Below are positions 57,560-64,000 of a stretch of DNA of 64,000 bases, in pieces. Source of the stretch: Anoxybacillus sp. J5B_2022 (GTDB lineage Bacteria > Bacillota > Bacilli > Bacillales > Anoxybacillaceae); the NCBI RefSeq assembly GCF_026847645.1, contig NZ_JAPSMC010000002.1:1-64000 (forward strand). Reading direction: 5' to 3'. Below the pieces are notes generated by a model. It was not told the DNA's origin. It worked only from the letters and a program-made list of their open reading frames with translations, and searched no databases. Within the stretch, counting starts at the first letter, position 1; each line of letters opens with the position of its first letter. Made by a program: the position numbers and the translations under genes.

Positions 57560-58207
57560 ATGATTAAAAAATTTTTTACAACACTCACAGTAGTTTGCTG
57601 TATGGTCGTAACGTTTACCACATATACGGGCAACGCAGCAACCTCGTATACATATTACAAGGTGCAGCAAGGCGACTCTTTTTATAAAATTGCCCAAAAA
57701 TATAAAACGACAATCACTACTTTAAAAACGTTAAATAAACGCACGAGCGACCGGCTAGTCGTCGGTGAAACGTTAAAAGTACCTGTAACGGCGAAAACAA
57801 CAACAGGAAAGACAAATTCAAAAGTAAGCATTACTGCCGAAGAACGGAAGCTTTTAGCGCAAATTGTTCAAGCGGAAACGGGGTTTAGCGAACCGTTCGC
57901 AGGAAAAGTAGAAGTTGCGCTTGTTATATTAAACCGTGTGAAAAACCCTGCCTTTCCGAATACGATCAAAGGTGTTATTTACCAGAAAACGAAAGCAGGC
58001 TATGCTTTTGTTCCTGTACGAACAGGGAAACTAGCAAGCATTCAACCAACGAAACAAGACTATGCAGCGGTCGATCGAGCGCTAGCGCTCTTTCCGACAG
58101 ACCAACGTCACTCGCTATATTTTTACAATCCAGCAGTGACGAAAGACAGGTGGATGCTATCAAGACCCGTGACGATTCGCATCGGGCACCATGTGTTTAC
58201 GAGATAA
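57560..58207 (+). CDS. LysM plus SleB-type cell wall hydrolase
   Basis: A 215-residue secreted protein with a signal peptide (about 1-26), a LysM peptidoglycan-binding domain (YYKVQQGDSFYKIAQKYK ... RLVVGETLKVP) and a Hydrolase_2 (SleB/CwlJ) domain from about residue 95 (LLAQIVQAETGFSEPFAGKV; VILNRVKNPAFP). Members are lytic transglycosylases of cortex or cell wall. ATG 57560 follows GAGGAGG; the longer open frame is non-coding upstream. It could act in spore germination or vegetative wall turnover. Confidence 0.9.
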   Translation: MIKKFFTTLTVVCCMVVTFTTYTGNAATSYTYYKVQQGDSFYKIAQKYKTTITTLKTLNKRTSDRLVVGETLKVPVTAKTTTGKTNSKVSITAEERKLLAQIVQAETGFSEPFAGKVEVALVILNRVKNPAFPNTIKGVIYQKTKAGYAFVPVRTGKLASIQPTKQDYAAVDRALALFPTDQRHSLYFYNPAVTKDRWMLSRPVTIRIGHHVFTR

Positions 58208-58234
58208 AAAGAGGATGGCGACATCCTCTTTTTT
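58206..58234. terminator. Terminator of the wall hydrolase, formerly shared with sspP
   Basis: Stem AAAAAGAGGATG / CATCCTCTTTTT with loop GCGA. Before the IS insertion just to its right it would also have served the convergent sspP gene. Confidence 0.87.
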
Positions 58235-58362
58235 ACGGAAGATAGCGAGAAAGCCCCTGCCTTTAGGCATGGGGGTGAATCGCTTTTTTTTTTGAATTAT
58301 TTTATTAGATATGTTTCATTTATATAATATTTATGGTATATTTTATATAGAGGTGATTGCTT

Positions 58363-58764
58363 TTGGGAAATAAGAAATATACCCATAAAAAAGGAATTGT
58401 GTATCTCAATCAATACCATGTTGTATTCTGTCCAAAATATCGTAGAAAAGTGTTGATTGGAGATATTGAGCGAGATTTAAAAGAAATTTTCTATCAAGTT
58501 GCCAAAGAACATGATGTAGAAATAAAAGCATTAGAAGTTATGCCAGACCATGTACATTTATTTATTTCTTTTGACCCTAGGCAACATTTGCATAAAATTA
58601 TTCAAGCGTTTAAAGGAACAAGCAGTCGAATATTAAGAGAAAAATATCCTTCATTGAAGAGCCGATTGCCGTCGTTATGGACGAGAAGTTATTTTTGTTG
58701 CACCGTTGGTGATATTTCCGAAGACGCCGTAAAGCAATATATTGAAAATCAAAAAAACGTGTAA
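58363..58764 (+). CDS. tnpA: IS200/IS605 transposase TnpA (HUH tyrosine recombinase)
   Basis: A 133-residue Y1 transposase (YHVVFCPKYRRKVL). The HUH metal motif is MPDHVHLF (His63, His65) and the catalytic Tyr is most likely Tyr126 in VKQYIENQ. It cuts and joins single-stranded DNA at the end hairpins. TTG 58363 follows GAGGTGAT. The protein looks intact, so the element may be active. tnpB follows after 16 bases. Confidence 0.94.
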   Translation: MGNKKYTHKKGIVYLNQYHVVFCPKYRRKVLIGDIERDLKEIFYQVAKEHDVEIKALEVMPDHVHLFISFDPRQHLHKIIQAFKGTSSRILREKYPSLKSRLPSLWTRSYFCCTVGDISEDAVKQYIENQKNV

Positions 58765-58780
58765 AAGGAGGTGTATCGCA

Positions 58781-60238
58781 TTGGCAAAATCAAAAACAAA
58801 AAGCTACGTACTGACATTGAAACTAAAAACAGAGATATGGCAAGAACATATACTTGAAAAGCGATTCGAAATCGCAAGAAAGCTGTATAACGCTTGTTTG
58901 CGTGAGTGTCTCAAACGATATAAAAAATTACAGCACAATAAAGAATACCAGCAAGTCATTCAACAATCAGCATCAAAAGAAAAAAACGAAAGATTAAATG
59001 AACTGTATCGTTCTTATGGTGTTACTGAATACGCCATGCACGATTTTATCAAGCCAATGCGATCCCCTTTTAAAAAACACATCGATTCCCATACAGCGCA
59101 AAAAATTGCGACACGCGCGTGGTTGGCTTTTGAAAAAGTAGTACTCGGAAACGCCAAGCAAGTATACTTTAAAAAACAAAACGACATGGATTCTGTAGAA
59201 AGCAAAACAAACGAAACAGGGATTCGCTTCAAGGACAATCAGCTTTTATGGAACGGATTGTCTATTCCTGTTATTGTTCGTGAAAATGATATATATGCCC
59301 ATATCGCTTTGCAAGACCGAATAAAGTATTGCCGTATTGTCCGCAAACGAATCCGAGGGAAAATAAAATATTGCATTCAGCTTATTCTCGAAGGTACCCC
59401 CCCTAAAAAATTTAATAAAGAAACAGGAGAAATCAAACATCCGCTAGGTCAAGGTGATGTTGGCATTGACATTGGTACACAAACGATTGCTGTCTGTTCA
59501 GCAAGTGATGTAAAACTACTTGTTCTTGCGCCAAGCGTAGAAAACATCGAAAAGCGGAAACGAGTGCTTCTTCGTAAACTAGACCGCCAAAGACGAGCCA
59601 ACAACCCTCATAAATATAATAAAGATGGCACCATCAAAAAGGATAATAAAGAAAAATGGATATGGAGCAAGAACTATATAAAAACACGCAATGAATTAGC
59701 CGAGCTACAACGAAAGATGGCAGATAAAAGAAAACAAGACCATCATCAGCTGGCAAATTGGATGATTACTCTCGGTGATTGCTTTAAAGTAGAAAAAATG
59801 AATTTTAAAGCACTTCAAAAAAGAGCAAAAGAAACAAAAGTCGATGCCAACGGAAAATACAAAAAGAAAAAGCGGTTTGGAAAAAGCATCGCAAATCGCG
59901 CGCCAAGTTTGTTTTTGACCATATTAAATCAAAAACTACAATATGAAGATTTGCAGCTTAATTATATTGATACATTCAGCGTAAAAGCAAGTCAATACGA
60001 CCATCAAAACAACGAGTACAACAAGAAAACACTTTCGCAACGATGGCATGAAACAAATGGATGTAAAATACAACGTGATTTATATAGCGCATTTTTAATT
60101 ATGAGCGTAAAAGATAACCTAAAAGAAATAGATAGGCAAAAATGTGTAGACAGATGGGATTGCTTTATCCATCTACACCATAAAGAAATGGAACGACTTC
60201 GTCTTCAACCATGTGTTGTAAGTAGTATGGGTGTGTAA
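58781..60238 (+). CDS. tnpB: TnpB-type RuvC nuclease lacking a zinc ribbon
   Basis: A 485-residue OrfB/TnpB. The RuvC-like residues can be placed: Asp230 in GIDIGTQTIAV, Glu338 in KVEKMNF, Asp433 in KIQRDLYSAFLI. The usual C-x2-C zinc-ribbon pairs between the second and third motifs are absent; instead there is SQYDHQNNEYNKKTLSQRW. It is longer than most TnpB (~370-400). Other TnpB proteins are RNA-guided nucleases using a right-end RNA. TTG 58781 follows AAAGGAGGTG. It looks intact. Confidence 0.9.
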   Translation: MAKSKTKSYVLTLKLKTEIWQEHILEKRFEIARKLYNACLRECLKRYKKLQHNKEYQQVIQQSASKEKNERLNELYRSYGVTEYAMHDFIKPMRSPFKKHIDSHTAQKIATRAWLAFEKVVLGNAKQVYFKKQNDMDSVESKTNETGIRFKDNQLLWNGLSIPVIVRENDIYAHIALQDRIKYCRIVRKRIRGKIKYCIQLILEGTPPKKFNKETGEIKHPLGQGDVGIDIGTQTIAVCSASDVKLLVLAPSVENIEKRKRVLLRKLDRQRRANNPHKYNKDGTIKKDNKEKWIWSKNYIKTRNELAELQRKMADKRKQDHHQLANWMITLGDCFKVEKMNFKALQKRAKETKVDANGKYKKKKRFGKSIANRAPSLFLTILNQKLQYEDLQLNYIDTFSVKASQYDHQNNEYNKKTLSQRWHETNGCKIQRDLYSAFLIMSVKDNLKEIDRQKCVDRWDCFIHLHHKEMERLRLQPCVVSSMGV

Positions 60239-60398
60239 ACCATATCAAGCGTCTTGAGTCGGGCGCACAGGGCGTAAAGCACCATCAAGGTGTTTGCCCA
60301 TGAAAGTCTTGCGGAACAAGGGCGAGTTCTGCACGCAGGTGTACGAGAAACCCTTTTGTACGCAAGAACCCCGCGACCTTAGTCGTCGGGAGATTCAG
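60239..60398 (+). ncRNA. Possible right-end guide RNA (omega-RNA-like) of the IS element
   Basis: The non-coding right end after tnpB can fold: GGGCGTAAAGCACC with GGTGTTTGCCC (60270-60299) and the terminal hairpin at 60369-60390. In known TnpB systems the RNA runs through the right end and its guide is the flanking DNA, which here would be the end of sspP. This is inference from family knowledge and position. Confidence 0.45.
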
Positions 60399-60535
60399 AT
60401 GTCATGGCTTGAGTTATGTTTTTGCCGTGTATGGTTATGGTTTTTCACTTTTTTCGATCCATCTAGCGGCTCTGGTTGGCCGCTTTCTTTCGGCGCGTTT
60501 TTGCGCATATCTTTGCTTGTGTTTTTATTTGTCAT
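60395..60535 (-). CDS. sspP: Small acid-soluble spore protein SspP
   Basis: A 46-residue protein ([20 protein letters not shown] ... [12 protein letters not shown] ... [11 protein letters not shown]) that matches SspP/CotL, a minor forespore SASP. AAGGAGGCGG precedes the ATG on the minus strand. The last codon and TGA stop straddle the right end of the IS; the original end was almost certainly Met-TAA. The protein is therefore changed by only one residue and probably still works. Confidence 0.93.
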   Translation of the reverse strand: MTNKNTSKDMRKNAPKESGQPEPLDGSKKVKNHNHTRQKHNSSHDI

Positions 60536-60649
60536 CCTATCCGCCTCCTTCTGTTGTTAGAATGGCAACATCCTTTTTTCTTTATTCATCGTATAAATTT
60601 TTTGCAATTTGAAACGATAAGAAATACGATGCAGAAGGAGGGAAAAAGT

Positions 60650-60910
60650 ATGCCATATCATCAAAATAAGCAAGACGCGTTCCAAGCGGCGGAAAAAGGG
60701 ACGATGGAAGCGAAAGAGTGGTACGATCATTTAGTGCGGGACCAAGCCGATTATGGAAGCCAGTTGAAACATTTAAAGCAAGAAGTAAACGAAGCGTTTG
60801 AACAAATTAACAACGCGATGGAAGTTGCTTCCGAAACGCAACGCATTCGGCTTGAGCAATTTCGCCAAGATTTACAAGGAATTGTAAATGAAGTAAATGA
60901 GTTGCAGTGA
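60650..60910 (+). CDS. Small charged helical protein, unknown family
   Basis: An 86-residue soluble protein with a strong ribosome site (GAAGGAGGG). It is rich in Gln, Glu and Lys and predicted to be entirely helical, with heptad-like spacing in LKHLKQEVNEAFEQINNAME. I do not recognise a family; its second half is faintly like the Tlp spore protein in composition. It lies between the two small spore-protein genes, on the opposite strand, which hints at a sporulation role. Confidence 0.75.
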   Translation: MPYHQNKQDAFQAAEKGTMEAKEWYDHLVRDQADYGSQLKHLKQEVNEAFEQINNAMEVASETQRIRLEQFRQDLQGIVNEVNELQ

Positions 60911-60981
60911 AAGGGAATGTCATCTGACATTCCCTTTTCACACGGTTGGTTAAGACAGTCCCGGAGGACGAAACGGTCGCA

Positions 60982-61131
60982 TTATTGATTCTTTTTTCTT
61001 TTTTTGTTGTTTTGCCGTTGTGCCTCTGTCAACGGTTCGTTCGAAAATTCTTCGTTATAGCCGGCCCCCATTCCTTGTGCGCTCGCAGCGTTCATCCCTG
61101 GAATGACATGGTTTGCTTTTCGTTTTCCCAT
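60982..61131 (-). CDS. sspO: Small acid-soluble spore protein SspO
   Basis: A 49-residue protein ([20 protein letters not shown], then [19 protein letters not shown]) that matches SspO/CotK. GGAGGTGAAAAGG precedes the ATG on the minus strand. It lies next to citB and close to sspP, as in B. subtilis. SspO is made in the forespore under SigG and degraded at outgrowth. Confidence 0.95.
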   Translation of the reverse strand: MGKRKANHVIPGMNAASAQGMGAGYNEEFSNEPLTEAQRQNNKKRKKNQ

Positions 61132-61223
61132 CCTTTTCACCTCCGATAGTAGTTTGCGGCAGCAAGGAAAATTTATTCTTTTGCGTAAGAAACGAGGGAA
61201 TAATTATTTACAATTCATAGTGG

Positions 61224-61234
61224 CTTATAATAAG
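61224..61234. promoter_or_regulatory. Palindrome upstream of citB, possible CcpC-type site
   Basis: CTTATAATAAG is a perfect 11-bp palindrome built from TTAT/ATAA, the half-sites of CcpC, which represses citB in B. subtilis. It lies about 75 bases upstream of the likely -10. Confidence 0.4.
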
Positions 61235-61273
61235 ATAAAAGCGTACCAGTTTTACGGGTTTTGGGAGAATTCG

Positions 61274-61312
61274 TACTATTTTTTCGACGAATGAGCGAAA
61301 AAGTAGTATAGT
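61274..61312 (+). promoter_or_regulatory. citB promoter region with a 13-bp inverted repeat
   Basis: TACTATTTTTTCG (61274-61286) and CGAAAAAGTAGTA (61296-61308) form an inverted repeat with one mismatch and a 9-base centre. It covers the -35 region and enters the -10 TATAGT (61307-61312). It may be a second operator. Confidence 0.55.
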
Positions 61313-61333
61313 ATGAACTGAGGGGGTATACAT

Positions 61334-64000
61334 ATGGTAAAGCAAGATGTATTCAACGCCCGCGCTTCATTTGAAGTAAACGGTAAAAAATACAATTACT
61401 ACCGTTTGCAAGCGCTTGAAGAAGCGGGAATCGGCAACGTTTCTCGTCTGCCTTATTCCATTAAAGTATTGTTGGAATCAGTCCTTCGCCAAGTGGACGG
61501 GCGCGTCATTACAAAAGAGCATGTCGAAAACTTGGCAAAATGGGGAACACCTGAGCTAAAAGATATCGACGTCCCATTTAAACCGTCCCGCGTCATTTTG
61601 CAAGACTTTACAGGAGTACCGGCTGTCGTGGATTTAGCTTCGATGCGCAAAGCGATGGCGGATATCGGCGGCGACCCGTACGAAATCAACCCAGAAATTC
61701 CGGTCGATCTTGTCATTGACCACTCGGTGCAAGTCGATAAAGCAGGAACAGACGATGCGCTTGAGTATAACATGAATTTGGAGTTTGAGCGCAACGCGGA
61801 ACGTTATAAGTTTTTAAAATGGGCGCAAAAAGCGTTTAACAACTACCGCGTTGTTCCACCAGCAACAGGAATCGTTCACCAAGTGAACTTAGAATATTTA
61901 GCAAACGTTGTTCATGCAGTGGAAGGGGAAAACGGTGAATACGAAACGTTCCCAGATACGCTTGTCGGCACAGACTCCCATACAACGATGATTAACGGAA
62001 TCGGCGTTCTTGGCTGGGGTGTCGGTGGTATTGAAGCAGAAGCAGGAATGCTTGGACAACCTTCTTACTTCCCAGTGCCAGAAGTGGTTGGCGTTCGTTT
62101 AACAGGTAAGTTGCCGAACGGAACGACAGCTACTGACCTTGCGTTAAAAGTCACGCAAGTGCTCCGTAAAAAAGGTGTCGTCGGCAAGTTCGTTGAATTT
62201 TTCGGACCAGGTGTTGCGACGTTGCCTTTAGCAGACCGTGCGACGGTGGCGAACATGGCGCCAGAGTACGGGGCAACATGCGGATTCTTCCCAGTTGACG
62301 CGGAAGCGCTTGACTATTTACGCTTAACTGGCCGCGATGAACATCATGTGCAAGTCGTTGAAGCGTACTGCAAAGCAAATGGTTTATTCTATACGCCGGA
62401 CGCTGAGGAGCCAGTATTCACAGACGTCGTGGAAATCAACTTGTCTGATATTGAAGCGAACCTTTCAGGACCAAAACGTCCGCAAGATTTAATTCCGCTT
62501 TCGAAAATGAAAGAAGCGTTCCGTGAAGCGGTAAAAGCGCCGCAAGGAAACCAAGGCTTCGGCTTGACAGAAGCGGATCTTGATAAAGAAATGACCGTGA
62601 CGTTAAACGGCGAAGAAGTGAAAATGAAAACAGGTGCAATCGCAATCGCCGCGATTACAAGCTGTACGAACACATCGAACCCATACGTGTTAATCGGTGC
62701 TGGCTTAGTGGCGAAAAAAGCGGTAGAAAAAGGATTGAAAGTTCCGAAATACGTGAAAACATCGCTCGCACCAGGATCAAAGGTCGTCACAGGATACTTA
62801 AAAGATTCGGGCTTGCTTCCGTACTTGGAACAAATCGGCTTTAACATCGTTGGCTACGGTTGTACGACGTGTATCGGCAACTCCGGTCCGCTTGCGCCTG
62901 AATTAGAAAAAGCGATTGCGGAAAACGATTTGCTTGTGACAAGCGTTCTTTCGGGTAACCGTAACTTTGAAGGACGGATTCATCCGCTTGTAAAAGGCAA
63001 CTACTTAGCTTCACCACCGCTTGTCGTTGCATATGCATTGGCCGGCACGGTCGACATCGACTTGTTAAATGAGCCGATCGGCAAAGATAAAGACGGCAAC
63101 GACGTATACTTTAATGACATTTGGCCGACGACGGAAGAAGTGAAAGAAGTCGTGAAACAAACGGTAACACCAGAGTTGTTCCGCAAAGAATATGAGCGTG
63201 TGTTCGATGACAACGCGCGCTGGAATGCGATCGAAACAACGGATGAGCCGCTTTATCAATGGGATGAGGATTCGACGTACATTCAAAATCCGCCGTTCTT
63301 TGAAGGGCTGTCTCCAGAAGTTCGCCAAGTACAACCGCTTACAGGCTTGCGCGTTGTCGGTAAATTTGGCGACTCTGTCACAACGGACCATATTTCACCG
63401 GCTGGATCGATCGGCAAAAATACGCCGGCAGGCCAATACCTCATTTCGAAAGGCGTCGATCCGAAAGATTTCAACTCTTACGGTTCTCGCCGCGGTAACC
63501 ACGAAGTGATGATGCGTGGTACGTTTGCGAATATCCGCATTCGCAACCAAATTGCGCCAGGTACAGAAGGCGGATATACAACCTACTGGCCAACAGGCGA
63601 AGTGATGTCGATTTACGATGCATGCATGAAATATAAACAAGACGGTACAGGCCTTGTCGTCATCGCTGGAAAAGATTATGGAATGGGAAGCTCCCGCGAC
63701 TGGGCGGCAAAAGGTACGTTCTTGTTAGGAATCAAAACGGTCATCGCAGAAAGTTTTGAACGCATCCATCGTTCGAACCTCGTTTTAATGGGCGTGTTGC
63801 CGCTTCAATTTAAAGAAGGGGAAAATGCCGAAACGTTAGGATTGACTGGAAAAGAAACGTTTGAAATTCATATTGATGAGAACGTCAAACCGCGCGATTA
63901 TGTGAAAGTGACGGCAACAGACGAGGCTGGAAACAAAAAAGAATTTGAAGTGCTCGTCCGTTTTGATAGCGAAGTCGAAATTGACTACTACCGTCACGGC
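61334..64000 (+). CDS. citB: Aconitate hydratase, 3' end outside the window
   Basis: The open frame from ATG 61334 (behind AGGGGG) to the window end encodes 889 residues of an AcnA-type aconitase; about 15-20 residues are missing. The [4Fe-4S] ligands are in [11 protein letters not shown] and [34 protein letters not shown] and [11 protein letters not shown] are conserved active-site blocks. The enzyme isomerises citrate to isocitrate and, without its cluster, can bind RNA. It matches B. subtilis citB in position next to sspO. Confidence 0.97.
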   Translation, partial: MVKQDVFNARASFEVNGKKYNYYRLQALEEAGIGNVSRLPYSIKVLLESVLRQVDGRVITKEHVENLAKWGTPELKDIDVPFKPSRVILQDFTGVPAVVDLASMRKAMADIGGDPYEINPEIPVDLVIDHSVQVDKAGTDDALEYNMNLEFERNAERYKFLKWAQKAFNNYRVVPPATGIVHQVNLEYLANVVHAVEGENGEYETFPDTLVGTDSHTTMINGIGVLGWGVGGIEAEAGMLGQPSYFPVPEVVGVRLTGKLPNGTTATDLALKVTQVLRKKGVVGKFVEFFGPGVATLPLADRATVANMAPEYGATCGFFPVDAEALDYLRLTGRDEHHVQVVEAYCKANGLFYTPDAEEPVFTDVVEINLSDIEANLSGPKRPQDLIPLSKMKEAFREAVKAPQGNQGFGLTEADLDKEMTVTLNGEEVKMKTGAIAIAAITSCTNTSNPYVLIGAGLVAKKAVEKGLKVPKYVKTSLAPGSKVVTGYLKDSGLLPYLEQIGFNIVGYGCTTCIGNSGPLAPELEKAIAENDLLVTSVLSGNRNFEGRIHPLVKGNYLASPPLVVAYALAGTVDIDLLNEPIGKDKDGNDVYFNDIWPTTEEVKEVVKQTVTPELFRKEYERVFDDNARWNAIETTDEPLYQWDEDSTYIQNPPFFEGLSPEVRQVQPLTGLRVVGKFGDSVTTDHISPAGSIGKNTPAGQYLISKGVDPKDFNSYGSRRGNHEVMMRGTFANIRIRNQIAPGTEGGYTTYWPTGEVMSIYDACMKYKQDGTGLVVIAGKDYGMGSSRDWAAKGTFLLGIKTVIAESFERIHRSNLVLMGVLPLQFKEGENAETLGLTGKETFEIHIDENVKPRDYVKVTATDEAGNKKEFEVLVRFDSEVEIDYYRHG

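Larger units (their letters stand above)
58237..60398 (+). mobile_element. IS200/IS605-family insertion sequence (tnpA + tnpB)
   Basis: A two-gene element with a left-end hairpin CCCCTGCC-TTTA-GGCATGGGG (58254-58274) and a right-end hairpin CCCGCGAC-CTTA-GTCGTCGGG (60369-60390). I place the ends at 58237 and 60398 because joining the flanks ...TTTTTTAC and ATGTCATGGC restores the normal end of sspP (Ser-His-Asp-Met-TAA). The left flank ends TTAC, the kind of short target used by this family (IS608 also uses TTAC). There are no inverted terminal repeats or target duplication, as expected. Confidence 0.85.

Noticed and set aside
58254..60390. CRISPR-like or Cas12-related locus
   Set aside because: The RuvC protein belongs to an IS with tnpA and end hairpins; there is no repeat-spacer array anywhere in the window.
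60294..60560. 88-codon frame across the IS right end
   Set aside because: It crosses the IS boundary and lies opposite sspP; the sspP reading is far better supported.

Overview
The window is a chromosomal segment of a spore-forming, moderately thermophilic member of the Bacillaceae, most like Anoxybacillus or Geobacillus. This rests on protein resemblance and on gene order that follows the Bacillus subtilis block ymfJ-ymfK-ymfM-pgsA-cinA-recA-rny-ymdB-spoVS, miaB-ymcA-cotE-mutS-mutL, miaA-hfq-spoVK, hflX-ynbB-glnR-glnA, lexA-yneA-yneB-ynzC-tkt-sirA-yneF, ccdA-yneI-ccdC-yneK, sspP-sspO-citB. Sporulation genes (spoVS, cotE, spoVK, sirA, a Spo0E-type gene, sspO, sspP), glnR/glnA, lexA with SOS boxes and the SigH promoter of spoVS are all typical Firmicutes features. 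No rRNA, tRNA or CRISPR array was seen.

Layout. 1-5.1 kb: end of ymfJ, ymfK, the RodZ-like ymfM, pgsA, cinA, SOS-controlled recA. 5.2-8.3 kb: RNase Y, YmdB, SpoVS. 8.3-12.1 kb: an M19 dipeptidase and a two-subunit 2-oxoacid:ferredoxin oxidoreductase, in the place where B. subtilis has tdh-kbl. 12.2-19.6 kb: miaB-ymcA-cotE-mutS-mutL. 19.8-22.9 kb: an MFS exporter and a frameshifted chemoreceptor. 23-25.7 kb: miaA, hfq, an elaborately self-complementary non-coding element, and spoVK.

25.8-40.2 kb is an accessory block between spoVK and hflX, neighbours in B. subtilis. Its first half (25.8-33.3 kb) is a tight acyl-CoA catabolic operon: two acyl-CoA ligases, an acyl-CoA dehydrogenase, a family III CoA-transferase, a 3-hydroxyacyl-CoA dehydrogenase and a thiolase. 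Its second half (33.4-40.2 kb) is visibly AT-richer and is the most unusual part of the window: a TetR repressor, a stand-alone DHBP synthase, a PlsC acyltransferase fused to TPR repeats, an MMPL/RND exporter, an unrecognised 205-residue protein, a FabG-like reductase and a methyltransferase. Three copies of a 16-bp palindrome (GGGTGACTAGTCACCC or a two-base variant) mark it: over the tetR start site, in the promoter spacer before the DHBP synthase gene, and inside the start of the MMPL gene. I read this as an autoregulated pathway that makes and exports an acylated small molecule or lipid. The product is unknown.

40.3-50.7 kb: a TRIC-type membrane protein, hflX, a PLP lyase, glnR-glnA behind two GlnR sites, lexA/yneA sharing a three-box SOS region, yneB, ynzC, tkt, sirA. 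50.8-57.3 kb: yneF, a heterodimeric ABC exporter pair whose second gene is frameshifted, a small Spo0E-type gene, ccdA, yneI, ccdC, yneK. 57.5-61.3 kb: a LysM/SleB-type hydrolase, an IS200/IS605 element (tnpA + tnpB) inserted exactly at the end of sspP, a small unknown gene and sspO. 61.3-64 kb: aconitase, cut by the window end. Two or three families of dispersed intergenic repeats sit at gene ends.
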